DNA of 33,590 nucleotides from an uncultured Bacteroidales bacterium (GCA_905235445.1 CAJOLJ010000040.1:1-33590), one strand, 5' to 3'; shown: positions 16,448 to 25,084, numbered from the stretch's first letter. Made by a program: numbers and translations. Notes: generated by a model from the letters alone, not told the origin.

Positions 16448-17311
16448 ATGAAAAAATCTCTCGCAATCCTTTTAGTCACGCCGATGGCGATCCTTTCGCT
16501 CGCCCTCCTTTCCTGCTGTACGACCCCAACCTTGGAGCCCCTGGACGAGAATGTCCAGATAGAAGGGGACCACTGTACCCTTGACGGGGACGTGCTCCGC
16601 CCCCTCACCGTCGCTGACAAGTGCCCTGTCGCCATTATCTTCCACGGCCTTACGGGCAACCGCCGGGAAGCCCACCTCGATGCAATTGCGGATTCCCTGT
16701 ACAGTGCGGGGGTGGCGGTGGTAAGGTTCGATTTCAACGGACACGGAAAGTCAGGAGGGGAGTTCGTGGATATGACCCTCACCAACGAAATGGTGGATGC
16801 CAGGAAGGTGTTCGCCTATGTATCCTCTCTCCCTTGGGTAGATACGGAGAGGATTGCGATAGTGGGACATTCCCAGGGAGGGCTCATCGGGGGAGTCCTC
16901 GGCGGTGAACTGGGGGATGCGGTGCGCTGCCTCGTCCTTCTTTCCCCTGCAGCCTGCATCCACACGATGGGACTTCGGGGGGACATGTTCGGAAGCCGCT
17001 TCGACCCTTCCGACATCCCTCCGTACATAGAGTTCTGGGGAGGGTCCCACTTGGGAAGGGAATATCTTCTCTCCGCCCAGCAGATGGATGTCCTCTCACT
17101 GACCTCTCCCTACAAGGGTCCCGTCATGATAGTCCAGGGAATGAACGAGGACTGGACCCTGAAGGAGGATTCCATGAAATACACCGAGATCCTCCGCTCC
17201 GTCCAGTACAATTCCCTCACCGGGTTCACGCATTGCTACGGCGAGGACGTATCGGTCCCGGCCGCACTGACAAAGGACTTCATAGTGGAGAAGTTCTCCT
17301 CCTCCAAGTAG
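16448..17311 (+). CDS. Alpha/beta-hydrolase lipoprotein (cinnamoyl/acyl-esterase-like)
   Basis: A 287-residue envelope lipoprotein with the lipobox LALLSC (Cys23). The hydrolase fold is shown by IIFHGLTGNRREAH (oxyanion loop), VVRFDFNGHGKSGG, the nucleophile elbow GHSQGG (Ser142), and His in GFTHCYG near the C-terminus; an acidic residue in QGMNEDW is the probable third member of the triad. This pattern resembles feruloyl/cinnamoyl esterases such as LJ0536 and related peptidase S9-like hydrolases. It probably removes acyl or aryl esters from a dietary or host compound at the cell surface or periplasm. The start is set by the signal peptide and the promoter 27 bases upstream. It is a single-gene unit with 64 bases to the next gene. 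Confidence 0.83.
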   Translation: MKKSLAILLVTPMAILSLALLSCCTTPTLEPLDENVQIEGDHCTLDGDVLRPLTVADKCPVAIIFHGLTGNRREAHLDAIADSLYSAGVAVVRFDFNGHGKSGGEFVDMTLTNEMVDARKVFAYVSSLPWVDTERIAIVGHSQGGLIGGVLGGELGDAVRCLVLLSPAACIHTMGLRGDMFGSRFDPSDIPPYIEFWGGSHLGREYLLSAQQMDVLSLTSPYKGPVMIVQGMNEDWTLKEDSMKYTEILRSVQYNSLTGFTHCYGEDVSVPAALTKDFIVEKFSSSK

Positions 17312-17375
17312 CCCTCTCCATTGGACATACTACACTGCAACACAAGTACATACTTAACATAAACTCTATTCTTCC

Positions 17376-18587
17376 ATGAGAAAGTTAAATCCAGACCTAC
17401 AGCTAGAGAAACAGCTCAGCGCACAGATTTACCAGGCCCTCCAGGGCGGGGTAGTGGAGAATATCCTCAAACTGTGCTCCACCGATACGGATTCCGCATA
17501 CCTGCGAAGCAACATGGAGGGCAATTCCCTCAAGATTGCCAAGGACCTCCTTCCCGAACTCTGGGACCTTTGCGAGGGCGTGAAGAAGGAGCTCTCCTTC
17601 ACTGAACCCGTAGACTTCTACATCACAGGCGACTCCACTGTGAACGCCTACAGCATCGCCGCGACCAAGGAGGGGGAAGCCCATATCGTCAACCTCAATT
17701 CCTCGCTTGTGGACCTGATGACCCGTGACGAGCTCCGTTTTGTCGTGGGGCATGAACTCGGTCACATCATCAACCGTGACTCCAAGCTGACGAGGCTCAT
17801 CTATTTCATTTTCCCTCCTGAGAACTCGGTTCCTCCCGTCACGCTCCAGTACAAGATCCGTCTCCATGACCAGCTCGCGGAACTTGTTGCCGACCGCTAC
17901 GGCTACCTTGCCACCAAGGACCTGGGGGTTTGCGTCACCGCATTCTTCAAGATGGCCAGCGGACTGGACCTCGGGAAGATGAATGTCAGCATGGACGCCC
18001 TCCTGAAGGACAATTCCCGTCGCCTCGACTATTTCCTTAATGACAAGGGGACGAGCCGCTCCACCCATCCGGTGAATCCCATCAGGGTCGAGGCCCTGCA
18101 CCTGTTCTCCACAGCCACCACGCAGAAGGCCCTTGACAAAGGCATGGACCAGCTCATATCCATCCTCTTCAAGGTCGGAAGCTCCGACATAGACAGCTAC
18201 ATGTCAATGTTCATCGCCTCGGCCGGCATCATCGTGGCCACCGCTGACAAGACTGTCAGCAAGGAGGAATACGAGATGATTATCCAGCACCTGTCCGGTC
18301 TTACGATATTCCCGAAAGCCTATCTGGACGACATATCCCAGCATGATGTCTCCGACATCTTCAACCGCTCGGTCAAGGCCATCCTCGACATTGACCCTTC
18401 CATGAGGGAGGCCATGTTCAAGTACATGATAGCTCTCGTGCTGAGCGACAAGGAGATTTCCGACGAGGAGATCAAGTTCATCTTCATGATAGGGGATAAC
18501 CTCGGATACAACGAGAAGGAGGCGGCAGGAATCTTCGCCGAGATGATCCAGATGAACTTCGTGCCCAGCCTGGATTCCATCGTCTAG
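17376..18587 (+). CDS. M48-like metallopeptidase with TerB-like tail
   Basis: A 403-residue protein without signal peptide or clear membrane segment, so probably cytosolic. Seen: a zinc site HELGH (His126, Glu127, His130) in RFVVGHELGHIINRDS, with the third ligand probably Glu169 in LAELVADRYG, as in M48 (HtpX/Ste24-like) peptidases. SRSTHPVNPIRVEAL follows, the family's conserved downstream block. From about residue 270 the protein is all-helical and contains SAGIIVATADKTVSKEEY and ALVLSDKEISDEEIKFI, two acidic DKxxSxEE segments typical of TerB-type domains, which are linked to tellurite and stress responses. Most M48 proteins are membrane proteins, so a soluble peptidase joined to TerB is somewhat unusual. 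Substrate unknown. Confidence 0.78.
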   Translation: MRKLNPDLQLEKQLSAQIYQALQGGVVENILKLCSTDTDSAYLRSNMEGNSLKIAKDLLPELWDLCEGVKKELSFTEPVDFYITGDSTVNAYSIAATKEGEAHIVNLNSSLVDLMTRDELRFVVGHELGHIINRDSKLTRLIYFIFPPENSVPPVTLQYKIRLHDQLAELVADRYGYLATKDLGVCVTAFFKMASGLDLGKMNVSMDALLKDNSRRLDYFLNDKGTSRSTHPVNPIRVEALHLFSTATTQKALDKGMDQLISILFKVGSSDIDSYMSMFIASAGIIVATADKTVSKEEYEMIIQHLSGLTIFPKAYLDDISQHDVSDIFNRSVKAILDIDPSMREAMFKYMIALVLSDKEISDEEIKFIFMIGDNLGYNEKEAAGIFAEMIQMNFVPSLDSIV

Positions 18588-18635
18588 CCCCGCACGTCCA
18601 CCCCTGGGCAGCGCGCCCTGCCGGAAAGGGAAAAC

Positions 18636-18675
18636 AACCCCGGGAATGTCCTTCATCCAAGGCATTCCCGGGGTT
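18636..18675. terminator. Strong hairpin between convergent genes
   Basis: AACCCCGGGAATG (18636-18648) pairs perfectly with CATTCCCGGGGTT (18663-18675), a 13-bp stem with a 14-base loop. It lies between the peptidase gene ending at 18587 and the minus-strand gene ending at 18799. The T tract is weak, but stem and position fit a bidirectional terminator. Nothing else is seen in the 211-base spacer. Confidence 0.7.
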
Positions 18676-18798
18676 CCGTCAAAGAAAGGGGACACGACAT
18701 CCCGTCGCATCCCCCTCCCGTAGGTGAAGGTCTCATCCTTTCTCAGGTACAAGCGGGCATAAGGAAAGGATGCAGTAAACTACAACTAACCAAGAACA

Positions 18799-20673
18799 TT
18801 ATTTACTGGCCTTCACATCGCTCTGCGTCCCTCCGCTGACAGTGCCGCAGGGGTCGTATATCATGTCGAAATGGGAGCTTCCCCCGCTGATTGTCCCTCC
18901 TTTCACGAGGGTGTAGGTGGTCCCGGATGTTAACTTGTCCGAGACTACGAACATGCTCAGCGAGCCCGATCCCATTCCACCGCCCATGCCGCCTGAGGAG
19001 GAAAGGGCAGGGAGCGAGAACTGGATGAGGGGAGTGGATCCATTCATTACGCTATATGTAGTCGATGCCGTCGGTGTCGTGGAGAAACCTGCAAGTGAGG
19101 AAGTCATGCCGGAGGTGCCGCTTCCTACCCCGATTATGGTTCCCTTGTTGAAATAGGCCTTGTAGCCTCCTTCCGTGTTGGCGTCGATGGAAGTCTCGGG
19201 GGAGCCTGTCCCTACTGCGAGAACAAGTCCTCCGTCAATGATGACGTTGTTGTTGGCGTCAAGGCCGTCGTTCCCCGTGGAATGGGCCACTATGACCCCA
19301 CCTGTGATATGCATGTCAAGGCCGCAGTTTATGGCGTCGTCCGATGACTCGGAAAAGACCTCCCCGCCGGATATGACAAGTGTCCCCTTGGCCTCTATGC
19401 CCTCGTGGTAGGCAGCCTTGGCGTAGACCCTGCCTCCGCTTATGTACATGTTGCCGTCGAACTTGATGGCCTTGGAGGAGAAGCTCCCGTCATCGGAAGA
19501 AGACGAGCCGTTCCCGCCGAATCCGCCTCCTCCGAATCCGCCACCGCCGGGACCGAATCCACCTCCGCCCCCCGGGCCGAAACCGCCCTGGGATGAGGAT
19601 GAACCGTAGTTTGCTCCCTTGCACACCGCGGAAATCTCCCCGCCCTTGATGTAGGCCACATTGTCCCCGGATATGCCCTTGGCACCGGTACCGGTGCAGG
19701 TGATGTCAAGGGAACCTGCGACCATCTCGAAGCGCCTGTCGGCCTTGATCCCGGCTACGCCGTTGACTTCGTCATCGATAAGGCCTGCGGATCCCGTCAT
19801 CGTGATTACGGTCTTCCCGCCGCCCACATATACTAGCGTATCTGAGGAGAAGCCCTTCTTGCCATTGGCAGCGACACTGAGGTTCAGCTCCCCTCCGCTC
19901 ACTATTATGGCGTCCTTGCCCCTGACACCGTGACCGAACTTTGTGGAGATGTCCACTTTCACCCCGTCCCTGAAACGCACATAGTCATCGCTGGTTATCC
20001 CGGCCTTCCCGAGGGCGTTTACACGGAGGGTTCCGTTTCCGCTCAGGATTATCTTTCCCTCAGCGAAAAGGACCGCCTTCATATCCTCATCCTCGGTTTC
20101 GGAAGGGTAGTCGCCCTCTGAGTCAACCTCCCCATCCCCGAGGGTGTTCTCTCCCTCAAGCACTACGTACAGTCTCTTGTGGGACTGGGAATTTATGGCG
20201 GAACCTGAAGGGTTTGTAAGGGAAAGCGAACTTAGGTAAACGGCCTGCTTGGAGGGGCTGTACAGTTTGAAGAAACCATCCGAGGCACTTCCCGTAAGAA
20301 CGTATTTTATGAATTCGGATTTGGGATTTGTGAGTGTGACGCCGTTACCCGAGATGCTCACTTCCAGTCCGGCACCGCCTTCTATGGAGGCTGTCCCTCC
20401 CTCATTGAAGGTCACTTTCACCGTCCTGACGAAAGAGACATTTTCCACGATGTCATCGGCGTTGTCGACGTCGAAGTTCTCCGCCTCGGTGTCGTCAATG
20501 CCTTCGAGGGAAGTCTGCGTACCCTCCCCGAAGGGATTCATTGGATCCCAGTTCTCCCTGCCGGAACATGCATGGAACGAGGACAGCCCTACGGAGAGGG
20601 CGATCCAGACCGTGAATATCGTAAGGACCCCGGTTGCGGGGGAGGATTGGGACATCTTAAAAGAAGATTTCAT
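18799..20673 (-). CDS. Cthe_2159-like beta-helix carbohydrate-binding lipoprotein
   Basis: A 624-residue surface or periplasmic lipoprotein (lipobox SFHAC, Cys36). After an acidic linker, the protein is built of short repeating strands such as IILSGNGTLRVNA, IIVSGGELNLSV, MYISGGRVYA, LVISGGEVFS, MHITGGVIVA and VIIDGGLVLA, the pattern of the Cthe_2159-type parallel beta-helix that binds pectic or cellulosic sugars. A run of Gly/Phe/Pro repeats (about residues 355-385, FGPGGGG units) and Ser-rich flanks interrupt it. A second Gly/Met-rich patch (GGMGGGMGSG) lies near residue 565. The role may be binding of a polysaccharide or acting as an adhesin; no enzyme motif is seen. It has its own promoter and is monocistronic. 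Confidence 0.8.
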   Translation of the reverse strand: MKSSFKMSQSSPATGVLTIFTVWIALSVGLSSFHACSGRENWDPMNPFGEGTQTSLEGIDDTEAENFDVDNADDIVENVSFVRTVKVTFNEGGTASIEGGAGLEVSISGNGVTLTNPKSEFIKYVLTGSASDGFFKLYSPSKQAVYLSSLSLTNPSGSAINSQSHKRLYVVLEGENTLGDGEVDSEGDYPSETEDEDMKAVLFAEGKIILSGNGTLRVNALGKAGITSDDYVRFRDGVKVDISTKFGHGVRGKDAIIVSGGELNLSVAANGKKGFSSDTLVYVGGGKTVITMTGSAGLIDDEVNGVAGIKADRRFEMVAGSLDITCTGTGAKGISGDNVAYIKGGEISAVCKGANYGSSSSQGGFGPGGGGGFGPGGGGFGGGGFGGNGSSSSDDGSFSSKAIKFDGNMYISGGRVYAKAAYHEGIEAKGTLVISGGEVFSESSDDAINCGLDMHITGGVIVAHSTGNDGLDANNNVIIDGGLVLAVGTGSPETSIDANTEGGYKAYFNKGTIIGVGSGTSGMTSSLAGFSTTPTASTTYSVMNGSTPLIQFSLPALSSSGGMGGGMGSGSLSMFVVSDKLTSGTTYTLVKGGTISGGSSHFDMIYDPCGTVSGGTQSDVKASK

Positions 20674-20753
20674 TGTTTATCCTTGTTGGTCCAATAAAGC
20701 TAAGTGGCAGCTCCATGGGGTACAGGCCCCTGGATTTCCTGCCCAAAACACTG

Positions 20754-20785
20754 CAAATGTACTATTTGATATCTTTAAGGGGCAA
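20754..20785 (-). promoter_or_regulatory. Promoter of beta-helix lipoprotein gene
   Basis: The minus strand has TTG (20785-20783) and an exact -7 box TACATTTG (20761-20754), start to start 24 bases, slightly long. The leader to the ATG at 20673 would be about 75 bases. Confidence 0.5.
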
Positions 20786-20869
20786 TATTTTCAGCGAACC
20801 GCCCTTTTTTCACTGTGAATAGCGTAGGGCACATGGCAGGGAACATGCCCCAGGGGGCGGCAGTGGACT

Positions 20870-20899
20870 TTCGTAAGTAATCCGAAGTTCTTAAATTTG
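20870..20899 (+). promoter_or_regulatory. Promoter of second HAD gene
   Basis: TTCG (20870-20873, one mismatch to TTTG), an 18-base spacer and an exact -7 box TAAATTTG (20892-20899). It is divergent from the promoter at 20754-20785 within the 306-base spacer 20674-20979. Confidence 0.6.
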
Positions 20900-20905
20900 C
20901 TGCCC

Positions 20906-20937
20906 GGACGAAAGTCGTCCCATGGGGAATTATCCCC
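20906..20937 (+). other. Twin small hairpins in HAD-gene leader
   Basis: GGACGA-AAG-TCGTCC (20906-20920) and GGGGA-ATTA-TCCCC (20924-20937) are two perfect short hairpins, 3 bases apart, beginning almost at the predicted transcription start. They may stabilise the mRNA or affect translation; no known riboswitch is recognised. Confidence 0.45.
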
Positions 20938-20979
20938 TCATCATTACCGCCGATACACCCCCACACAGCCGCACTGAGC

Positions 20980-21684
20980 ATGGACAAGGAACTTGAGAGA
21001 ATAAAGGTAATAGCCTTTGACGCCGACGACACACTCTGGGCCAGTGAGCCCCTTTTCAAGGAAGCCGAAAGGATCTGGGCCGAGGCCCTGTCGCAGTACG
21101 GGACCCCGGAGGAACTGTCCGCCGAGCTCTTCAAGGTGGAGTCAGCCAATATGGAGGACCTTGGCTACGGGGCCAAGGCTTTCGGGCTATCGCTTGTGGA
21201 AACGGCGATAAAGGTGTCCGGTGGAAAAGTAGGGGCGGATGCCATCTCGAAAACCCTCGGTGCCGTAAGGAATATCCTCCACAATCCAGCCCATCCTCTC
21301 CCCGGGGTCGAGAGGACGCTCCTCTCCCTTCGCGGCAGCGGGAAGTATAACCTCGTGCTTCTGACGAAAGGAGACCTTCTGGACCAGGAAAACAAGATAC
21401 GGCGCTCCGGCCTGGGGAAATACTTCGACGGGACCCTCATCGTATCCAACAAGGACAGGGGGACTTACAGGGGGATCCTCACCCGCAGCGCCATCATGCC
21501 GGGGGAACTGCTGATGGTCGGGAACTCCTTCCGCTCCGACATTATCCCCGTCCTGGAAATAGGCGGCTGGGGAGCGTACGTTCCCTTCCATGTGACATGG
21601 CAGCACGAGGTGGTCGAGGAATTTGACCATCCCAGGCTCCTGAAACTTGACTCTGTGGAAGGCCTGCTTCCCTTCCTTCTGTAG
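20980..21684 (+). CDS. HAD-family hydrolase
   Basis: A 234-residue class I HAD phosphatase, cytosolic. Seen: motif I FDADDTLW (Asp14 nucleophile, Asp16 acid/base), motif II LLTKGD (Thr129), motif III lysine (Lys158 in VSNKDRGTY), and motif IV MVGNSFRSDI (Asp187), where the usual GDS is GNS. A helical cap lies at about residues 20-105. Members with this DADDTLW start include YjjG-like nucleotidases and phosphoglycolate-type phosphatases; the substrate is not assignable. It is unrelated in detail to the first HAD protein of this window, which lacks the second Asp of motif I. It is expressed from a recognised promoter 80 bases upstream. Confidence 0.85.
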   Translation: MDKELERIKVIAFDADDTLWASEPLFKEAERIWAEALSQYGTPEELSAELFKVESANMEDLGYGAKAFGLSLVETAIKVSGGKVGADAISKTLGAVRNILHNPAHPLPGVERTLLSLRGSGKYNLVLLTKGDLLDQENKIRRSGLGKYFDGTLIVSNKDRGTYRGILTRSAIMPGELLMVGNSFRSDIIPVLEIGGWGAYVPFHVTWQHEVVEEFDHPRLLKLDSVEGLLPFLL

Positions 21685-21736
21685 GTAAGCCCCGACAATG
21701 TGACGGGAGCCTCCAAACAGTGGGGGAGAGGGCCGG

Positions 21737-21913
21737 CTATCTAAAGTGATTCCTATCCGCGTCGTAGATGTATCCTGCCTTCCGTAGGTCCTCAAGCAGG
21801 ACCATCTTGTCTATCTCCATCTCATAGCATAGCTCGTCCAGGGAGTCGTATTCGTCCCTCAGTTTCAGGTTTATGAGGCTGCAAAGCATCGCAGGGTCCT
21901 TGGGTAGGTACAT
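21737..21913 (-). CDS. DUF4250 small protein
   Basis: A 58-residue protein beginning MYLPKDPAMLCSLINLKLRD and ending IYDADRNHFR. The pattern x-LPKDPxMLxSxxNxxLRD, then a helix LDELCYEMEID, then a short YxYDxxxNxF end is that of DUF4250, a small protein of unknown role found in many gut anaerobes. It is acidic and helical, with no signal peptide or Cys motif. It could resemble a small DNA-binding or adaptor protein, but no function should be assigned. It converges on the HAD gene with 52 bases between stops and has a -7 box about 48 bases upstream. It is easily missed because it is under 60 codons. Confidence 0.85.
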   Translation of the reverse strand: MYLPKDPAMLCSLINLKLRDEYDSLDELCYEMEIDKMVLLEDLRKAGYIYDADRNHFR

Positions 21914-21960
21914 TTTTCCGATCTTGTTTTTGTAGGGTATGGAATGAGTGAAGGGGAGTG

Positions 21961-21968
21961 CAAAGATA
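21961..21968 (-). promoter_or_regulatory. -7 box for DUF4250 gene
   Basis: The minus strand reads TATCTTTG, an exact TAnnTTTG match followed by C, about 48 bases before the ATG at 21913. A proper -33 element was not found. Confidence 0.5.
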
Positions 21969-22011
21969 ACAAAATAGGCTTTTCCCGCTTCATTATTTTG
22001 AGTGAAAACAG

Positions 22012-22019
22012 TAACTTTG
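22012..22019 (+). promoter_or_regulatory. -7 box upstream of fucosidase gene
   Basis: TAACTTTG matches TAnnTTTG exactly, 94 bases before the ATG at 22113. The nearest TTTG (21997-22000) is too close for a standard -33 element, so this is tentative. Confidence 0.4.
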
Positions 22020-22112
22020 TCCTTAGGGGGATGCCCGACTTTTTACGACTATCATCCTCCTGTCGGGGGCGGCCCCGTTCCATCGAAAAAACATAAACAA
22101 CCGCATAAGACA

Positions 22113-23498
22113 ATGAACATCAAAAGACTTTTGACTACCCTGGCCCTCGGCGCAGGGGCTTCCCTCCTTCTGTGCACCTCGGCCTTCGCCCAGGAGGAAA
22201 ACAGCTACGTCCACGCCCAGTCCGACGGATACGAGTGGCCAACCGACCCCCAGGTCCTCTCCAAGCTGGACAGCTGGCAGGACCTCAAGTTCGGGGCCCT
22301 CATCCACTGGGGGTTGTACGCAGTCCCGGGGATAGTGGAGTCCTGGAGCATCTGCAACGAGGACTGGATCACCCGTCCCAATGGCAGTACCTACGAGGAG
22401 TACAAGAAATGGTACTGGGACCTGAGCAAGGTCTTCAACCCGGTCGATTTCGACCCGGGACAGTGGGCCCAGGCAGCCAAGGACGCCGGGATGAAGTATG
22501 TCATCTTCACCACCAAGCACCATGACGGATTCTGCATGTTCGATTCCAAGTACACGGATTTCTCCATCGCGAAGGGACCTTTCGCCCGCAATCCCAAGCG
22601 GGACGTGGCAAAACACGTCTTCGATGCTTTCAGGGAGCAGGATTTCATGGTAGGGGCATACTTCTCCAAGCCCGACTGGCACTGCGAGTGGTTCTGGAAC
22701 CCCTATTACGCCACACCCAACCGCATGCCCAACTACAAGGTGAAGCAGCATCCCGACTGGTGGGAGAACTACGTGACTTTCACCCAGAACCAGCTCGGCG
22801 AGATTACCGGCGGGGACTACGGCAAGATTGACATCCTGTGGCTTGACGGAGGCTGGATCGCAGGGGAGCAGGTTGGCCTGGACTCAGTCCTCGAGAAGGC
22901 CCGCAAGGTAAGCCCCGGGCTCATCAGCGTGGACCGTACCATAAAGGGAAAGAACGAGAACTACCAGACCCCCGAGAGGATGGTTCCCGCACAGCAGATT
23001 GACCATCCCTGGGAGAGCTGCCTGACGCTGAGCAATGACTGGGGCTGGGTTCCCTACGCCAAGTACAAGAGTGCACGGCGTGTCGTGAACACCCTTGCCG
23101 AGATTACGGCCAAGGGAGGATGCCTGGTGCTGGGTGTAGGCCCTACCGCCAGCGGAATCGTCGAGCAGAGGGAGGTGGATATCCTTCGTCAGATAGGGGA
23201 CTGGCTCCGCGTAAACGGGGAGGCGATATACGGCACCAGGATCACCCCCAACTACAATCAGGGAAACCTTTGGTTCACTTCCTCCAAGGACCACAAGACT
23301 CTGTACGCCATCTATGCCCTCCCCGAGGGCGAGACCCTTCCCGCCCAGATTACCTGGGAGGGTAACATCCCCTCCGGCAAGGTGGTCCTTCTCTCCACGG
23401 GTAAGGCCCTTCCCACCACTGTCAAGGACGGCAAGGTCACGGTTACGCTTCCCAAGAACATTGGACAGGATTCATTGGCTATGAAGATAGTCCTGTAG
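22113..23498 (+). CDS. GH29 alpha-L-fucosidase
   Basis: Exported retaining alpha-L-fucosidase of 461 residues. ATG 22113 begins a normal signal peptide (MNIKRLLTTLALGAG... ending near AFAQ, residue 26). Seen: FGALIHWGLYAVPG and the catalytic-domain blocks GMKYVIFTTKHHDGFCMFDS, GAYFSKPDWH and DILWLDGGW. In the last of these, Asp245 is the expected nucleophile. A C-terminal beta-domain starts near residue 350 after GGCLVLGVGPTASG. The HPWESCLTLSNDWGW stretch follows the active-site loops and may hold the acid/base region, which varies in this family. It removes terminal fucose from glycans, in the periplasm or at the surface. It converges on the symporter gene of the presumed utilization locus. 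Confidence 0.93.
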   Translation: MNIKRLLTTLALGAGASLLLCTSAFAQEENSYVHAQSDGYEWPTDPQVLSKLDSWQDLKFGALIHWGLYAVPGIVESWSICNEDWITRPNGSTYEEYKKWYWDLSKVFNPVDFDPGQWAQAAKDAGMKYVIFTTKHHDGFCMFDSKYTDFSIAKGPFARNPKRDVAKHVFDAFREQDFMVGAYFSKPDWHCEWFWNPYYATPNRMPNYKVKQHPDWWENYVTFTQNQLGEITGGDYGKIDILWLDGGWIAGEQVGLDSVLEKARKVSPGLISVDRTIKGKNENYQTPERMVPAQQIDHPWESCLTLSNDWGWVPYAKYKSARRVVNTLAEITAKGGCLVLGVGPTASGIVEQREVDILRQIGDWLRVNGEAIYGTRITPNYNQGNLWFTSSKDHKTLYAIYALPEGETLPAQITWEGNIPSGKVVLLSTGKALPTTVKDGKVTVTLPKNIGQDSLAMKIVL

Positions 23499-23529
23499 AG
23501 ATGCATTAGCCAATACTTGCACATGTGAA

Positions 23530-23575
23530 GGAGGGGTGAGCCTTTCGGCCCGCCCCTCCCTGTATTGTATTTGAT
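23530..23575. terminator. Terminator between fucosidase and symporter genes
   Basis: GGAGGGG (23530-23536) pairs with CCCCTCC (23553-23559), with inner GCC/GGC pairs around a TTTC loop, followed by TGTATTGTATTTG. It serves converging genes ending at 23498 and 23612. Confidence 0.65.
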
Positions 23576-23611
23576 CCGGCCTGAGACGAGCTCAAGGGAG
23601 GGAGTAAACTA

Positions 23612-25084
23612 TTATTCCTGCTTCTTCCCCTCAGCCTTTCCGTCATCTTTCTTTATGAGGCAGCAAAGCCCGATGACAGTGAAGAGGGCATTCAGGAGCA
23701 GGAGCTCGTAGCTGAATTTGTACCCTCCGAACCACTGCTCGGAGTGGGTCTGGAGAATAAGGCACAGAACGGGGGCTATCACCGCTACGACGGGAACCCA
23801 CTTGTCATGGACCTTCTTCTTGCAGGCGATGCCGAAGGCGAACATGCCCAGGATCGGGCCGTAGGTGTAGCTGGCCAGTTTGTACACCGCATCTATGGCG
23901 CTGGTGTTATTGAGCAGGTTGAAAATATATATTACCGCCACCATCACGACGGCCATGCAGATGTGCACGATCTTCCTGGTCTTGGTTATTTTTTCCTCGC
24001 TCTTGCCCTCGGTGCCGAGAATGTCCACCGTGAAGGAGGTGGTGAGGGAAGTCAGGGCTGAGCAGCCGGCACCATAGGCGCTGGAAACGAGCCCCAGGAT
24101 GAAGAGCACGCCCACCACTGCGGGAAGAAGTCCACTCGTGGCCACGGCAGGGAAGAGCTCGTCTCCCCTTTGGGGGATGCCGTTTGCCTGGGCGAAGGTG
24201 TACAGCAGGACTCCGAGGCTGAGGAACAGGGCGATCACCACGGTCTGCATCAAAATGCTTGTCACCATGTTTTTCTGGGAATCCCTGTAGTCCTTGCAGC
24301 TGAGTGTCCTCTGCATCATGTCCTGGTCAAGGCCAGTCATCGCAATGACGGTGAAGAGGCCTCCGAGAAACTGCTTGAAGAAATACTGCGGATGGTTTAC
24401 GTCATCGAAATAGAAGAGCCGGGACATGTCCCCGCTTCCGGTGACGGTGGCGAGGATGCCTCCCAGGTCCAGACCCAGGTTCTTCGCTATGAAAACTATC
24501 GACAGCACCACGGCCACTATCATGCACAGTGTCTTCAGTGTATCTATCATTATGACTGATTTCACCCCGCCCCTGAAAGTGTACAGAAGGACGATGCCAA
24601 CCGATATCACCACGTTCAGGATGAAAGGAAGGTGCAGGGGGTCGAACACCAGCAGCTGGAGGGTCAGGATGACAAGGAAGAGCCTTACCGAAGCCCCTAG
24701 CATCTTGGAAATGAAGAAGAACCAGGCCCCTGTCTTGTAGGAGGATATGCCGAAACGCCTCTCCAGGTACTGGTAGATGGATATCACGTTCATCCTGTAG
24801 AAAAGCGGGACCAGGACATAGGCTATGACAATGTATCCCACTATGAACCCCAGGACCATCTGCATGTAGCCGAACCCGCTGACCCCTACCATCCCCGGGA
24901 CCGAGACGAAGGTGACTCCCGACATGGCGGAGCCGATCATCGCGAATGCCACGACCCACCACTTGGATTTCCGGGCCCCGGTGAAAAAGGAATTGTTGTC
25001 CGCCCCCTTCGATGAAATCCAGGAGACCAGGAACATTACCAGGAAATATGCAACGACTGTGATGATTACTGAAAGCGGTGTCAT
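23612..25084 (-). CDS. Sodium:solute symporter (SSS family)
   Basis: Inner-membrane transporter of 490 residues with about 13 transmembrane helices, belonging to the SSS family that couples sodium entry to uptake of sugars, sialic acid, amino acids or vitamins. Seen: SSKGADNNSFFTGARKSKWWVVAFAMIGSAMSGVTF near the N-terminus, the family block after helix 1; TGLDQDMMQRTLSCKD in the middle; and LGLVSSAYGAGCSALTSL, the helix-8 region that carries sodium-site serines. It is the last gene of a minus-strand series and begins 44 bases after the rhodanese-thioredoxin lipoprotein. Being next to a sialate esterase and fucosidase, it could import a released monosaccharide such as sialic acid or fucose. 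This is inference. Confidence 0.9.
   Translation of the reverse strand: MTPLSVIITVVAYFLVMFLVSWISSKGADNNSFFTGARKSKWWVVAFAMIGSAMSGVTFVSVPGMVGVSGFGYMQMVLGFIVGYIVIAYVLVPLFYRMNVISIYQYLERRFGISSYKTGAWFFFISKMLGASVRLFLVILTLQLLVFDPLHLPFILNVVISVGIVLLYTFRGGVKSVIMIDTLKTLCMIVAVVLSIVFIAKNLGLDLGGILATVTGSGDMSRLFYFDDVNHPQYFFKQFLGGLFTVIAMTGLDQDMMQRTLSCKDYRDSQKNMVTSILMQTVVIALFLSLGVLLYTFAQANGIPQRGDELFPAVATSGLLPAVVGVLFILGLVSSAYGAGCSALTSLTTSFTVDILGTEGKSEEKITKTRKIVHICMAVVMVAVIYIFNLLNNTSAIDAVYKLASYTYGPILGMFAFGIACKKKVHDKWVPVVAVIAPVLCLILQTHSEQWFGGYKFSYELLLLNALFTVIGLCCLIKKDDGKAEGKKQE

Noticed and set aside
19500..19620. Gly-rich coding region as a DNA minisatellite or non-coding repeat
   Set aside because: Frame is intact on both sides and units are imperfect; it is treated as part of the beta-helix lipoprotein.
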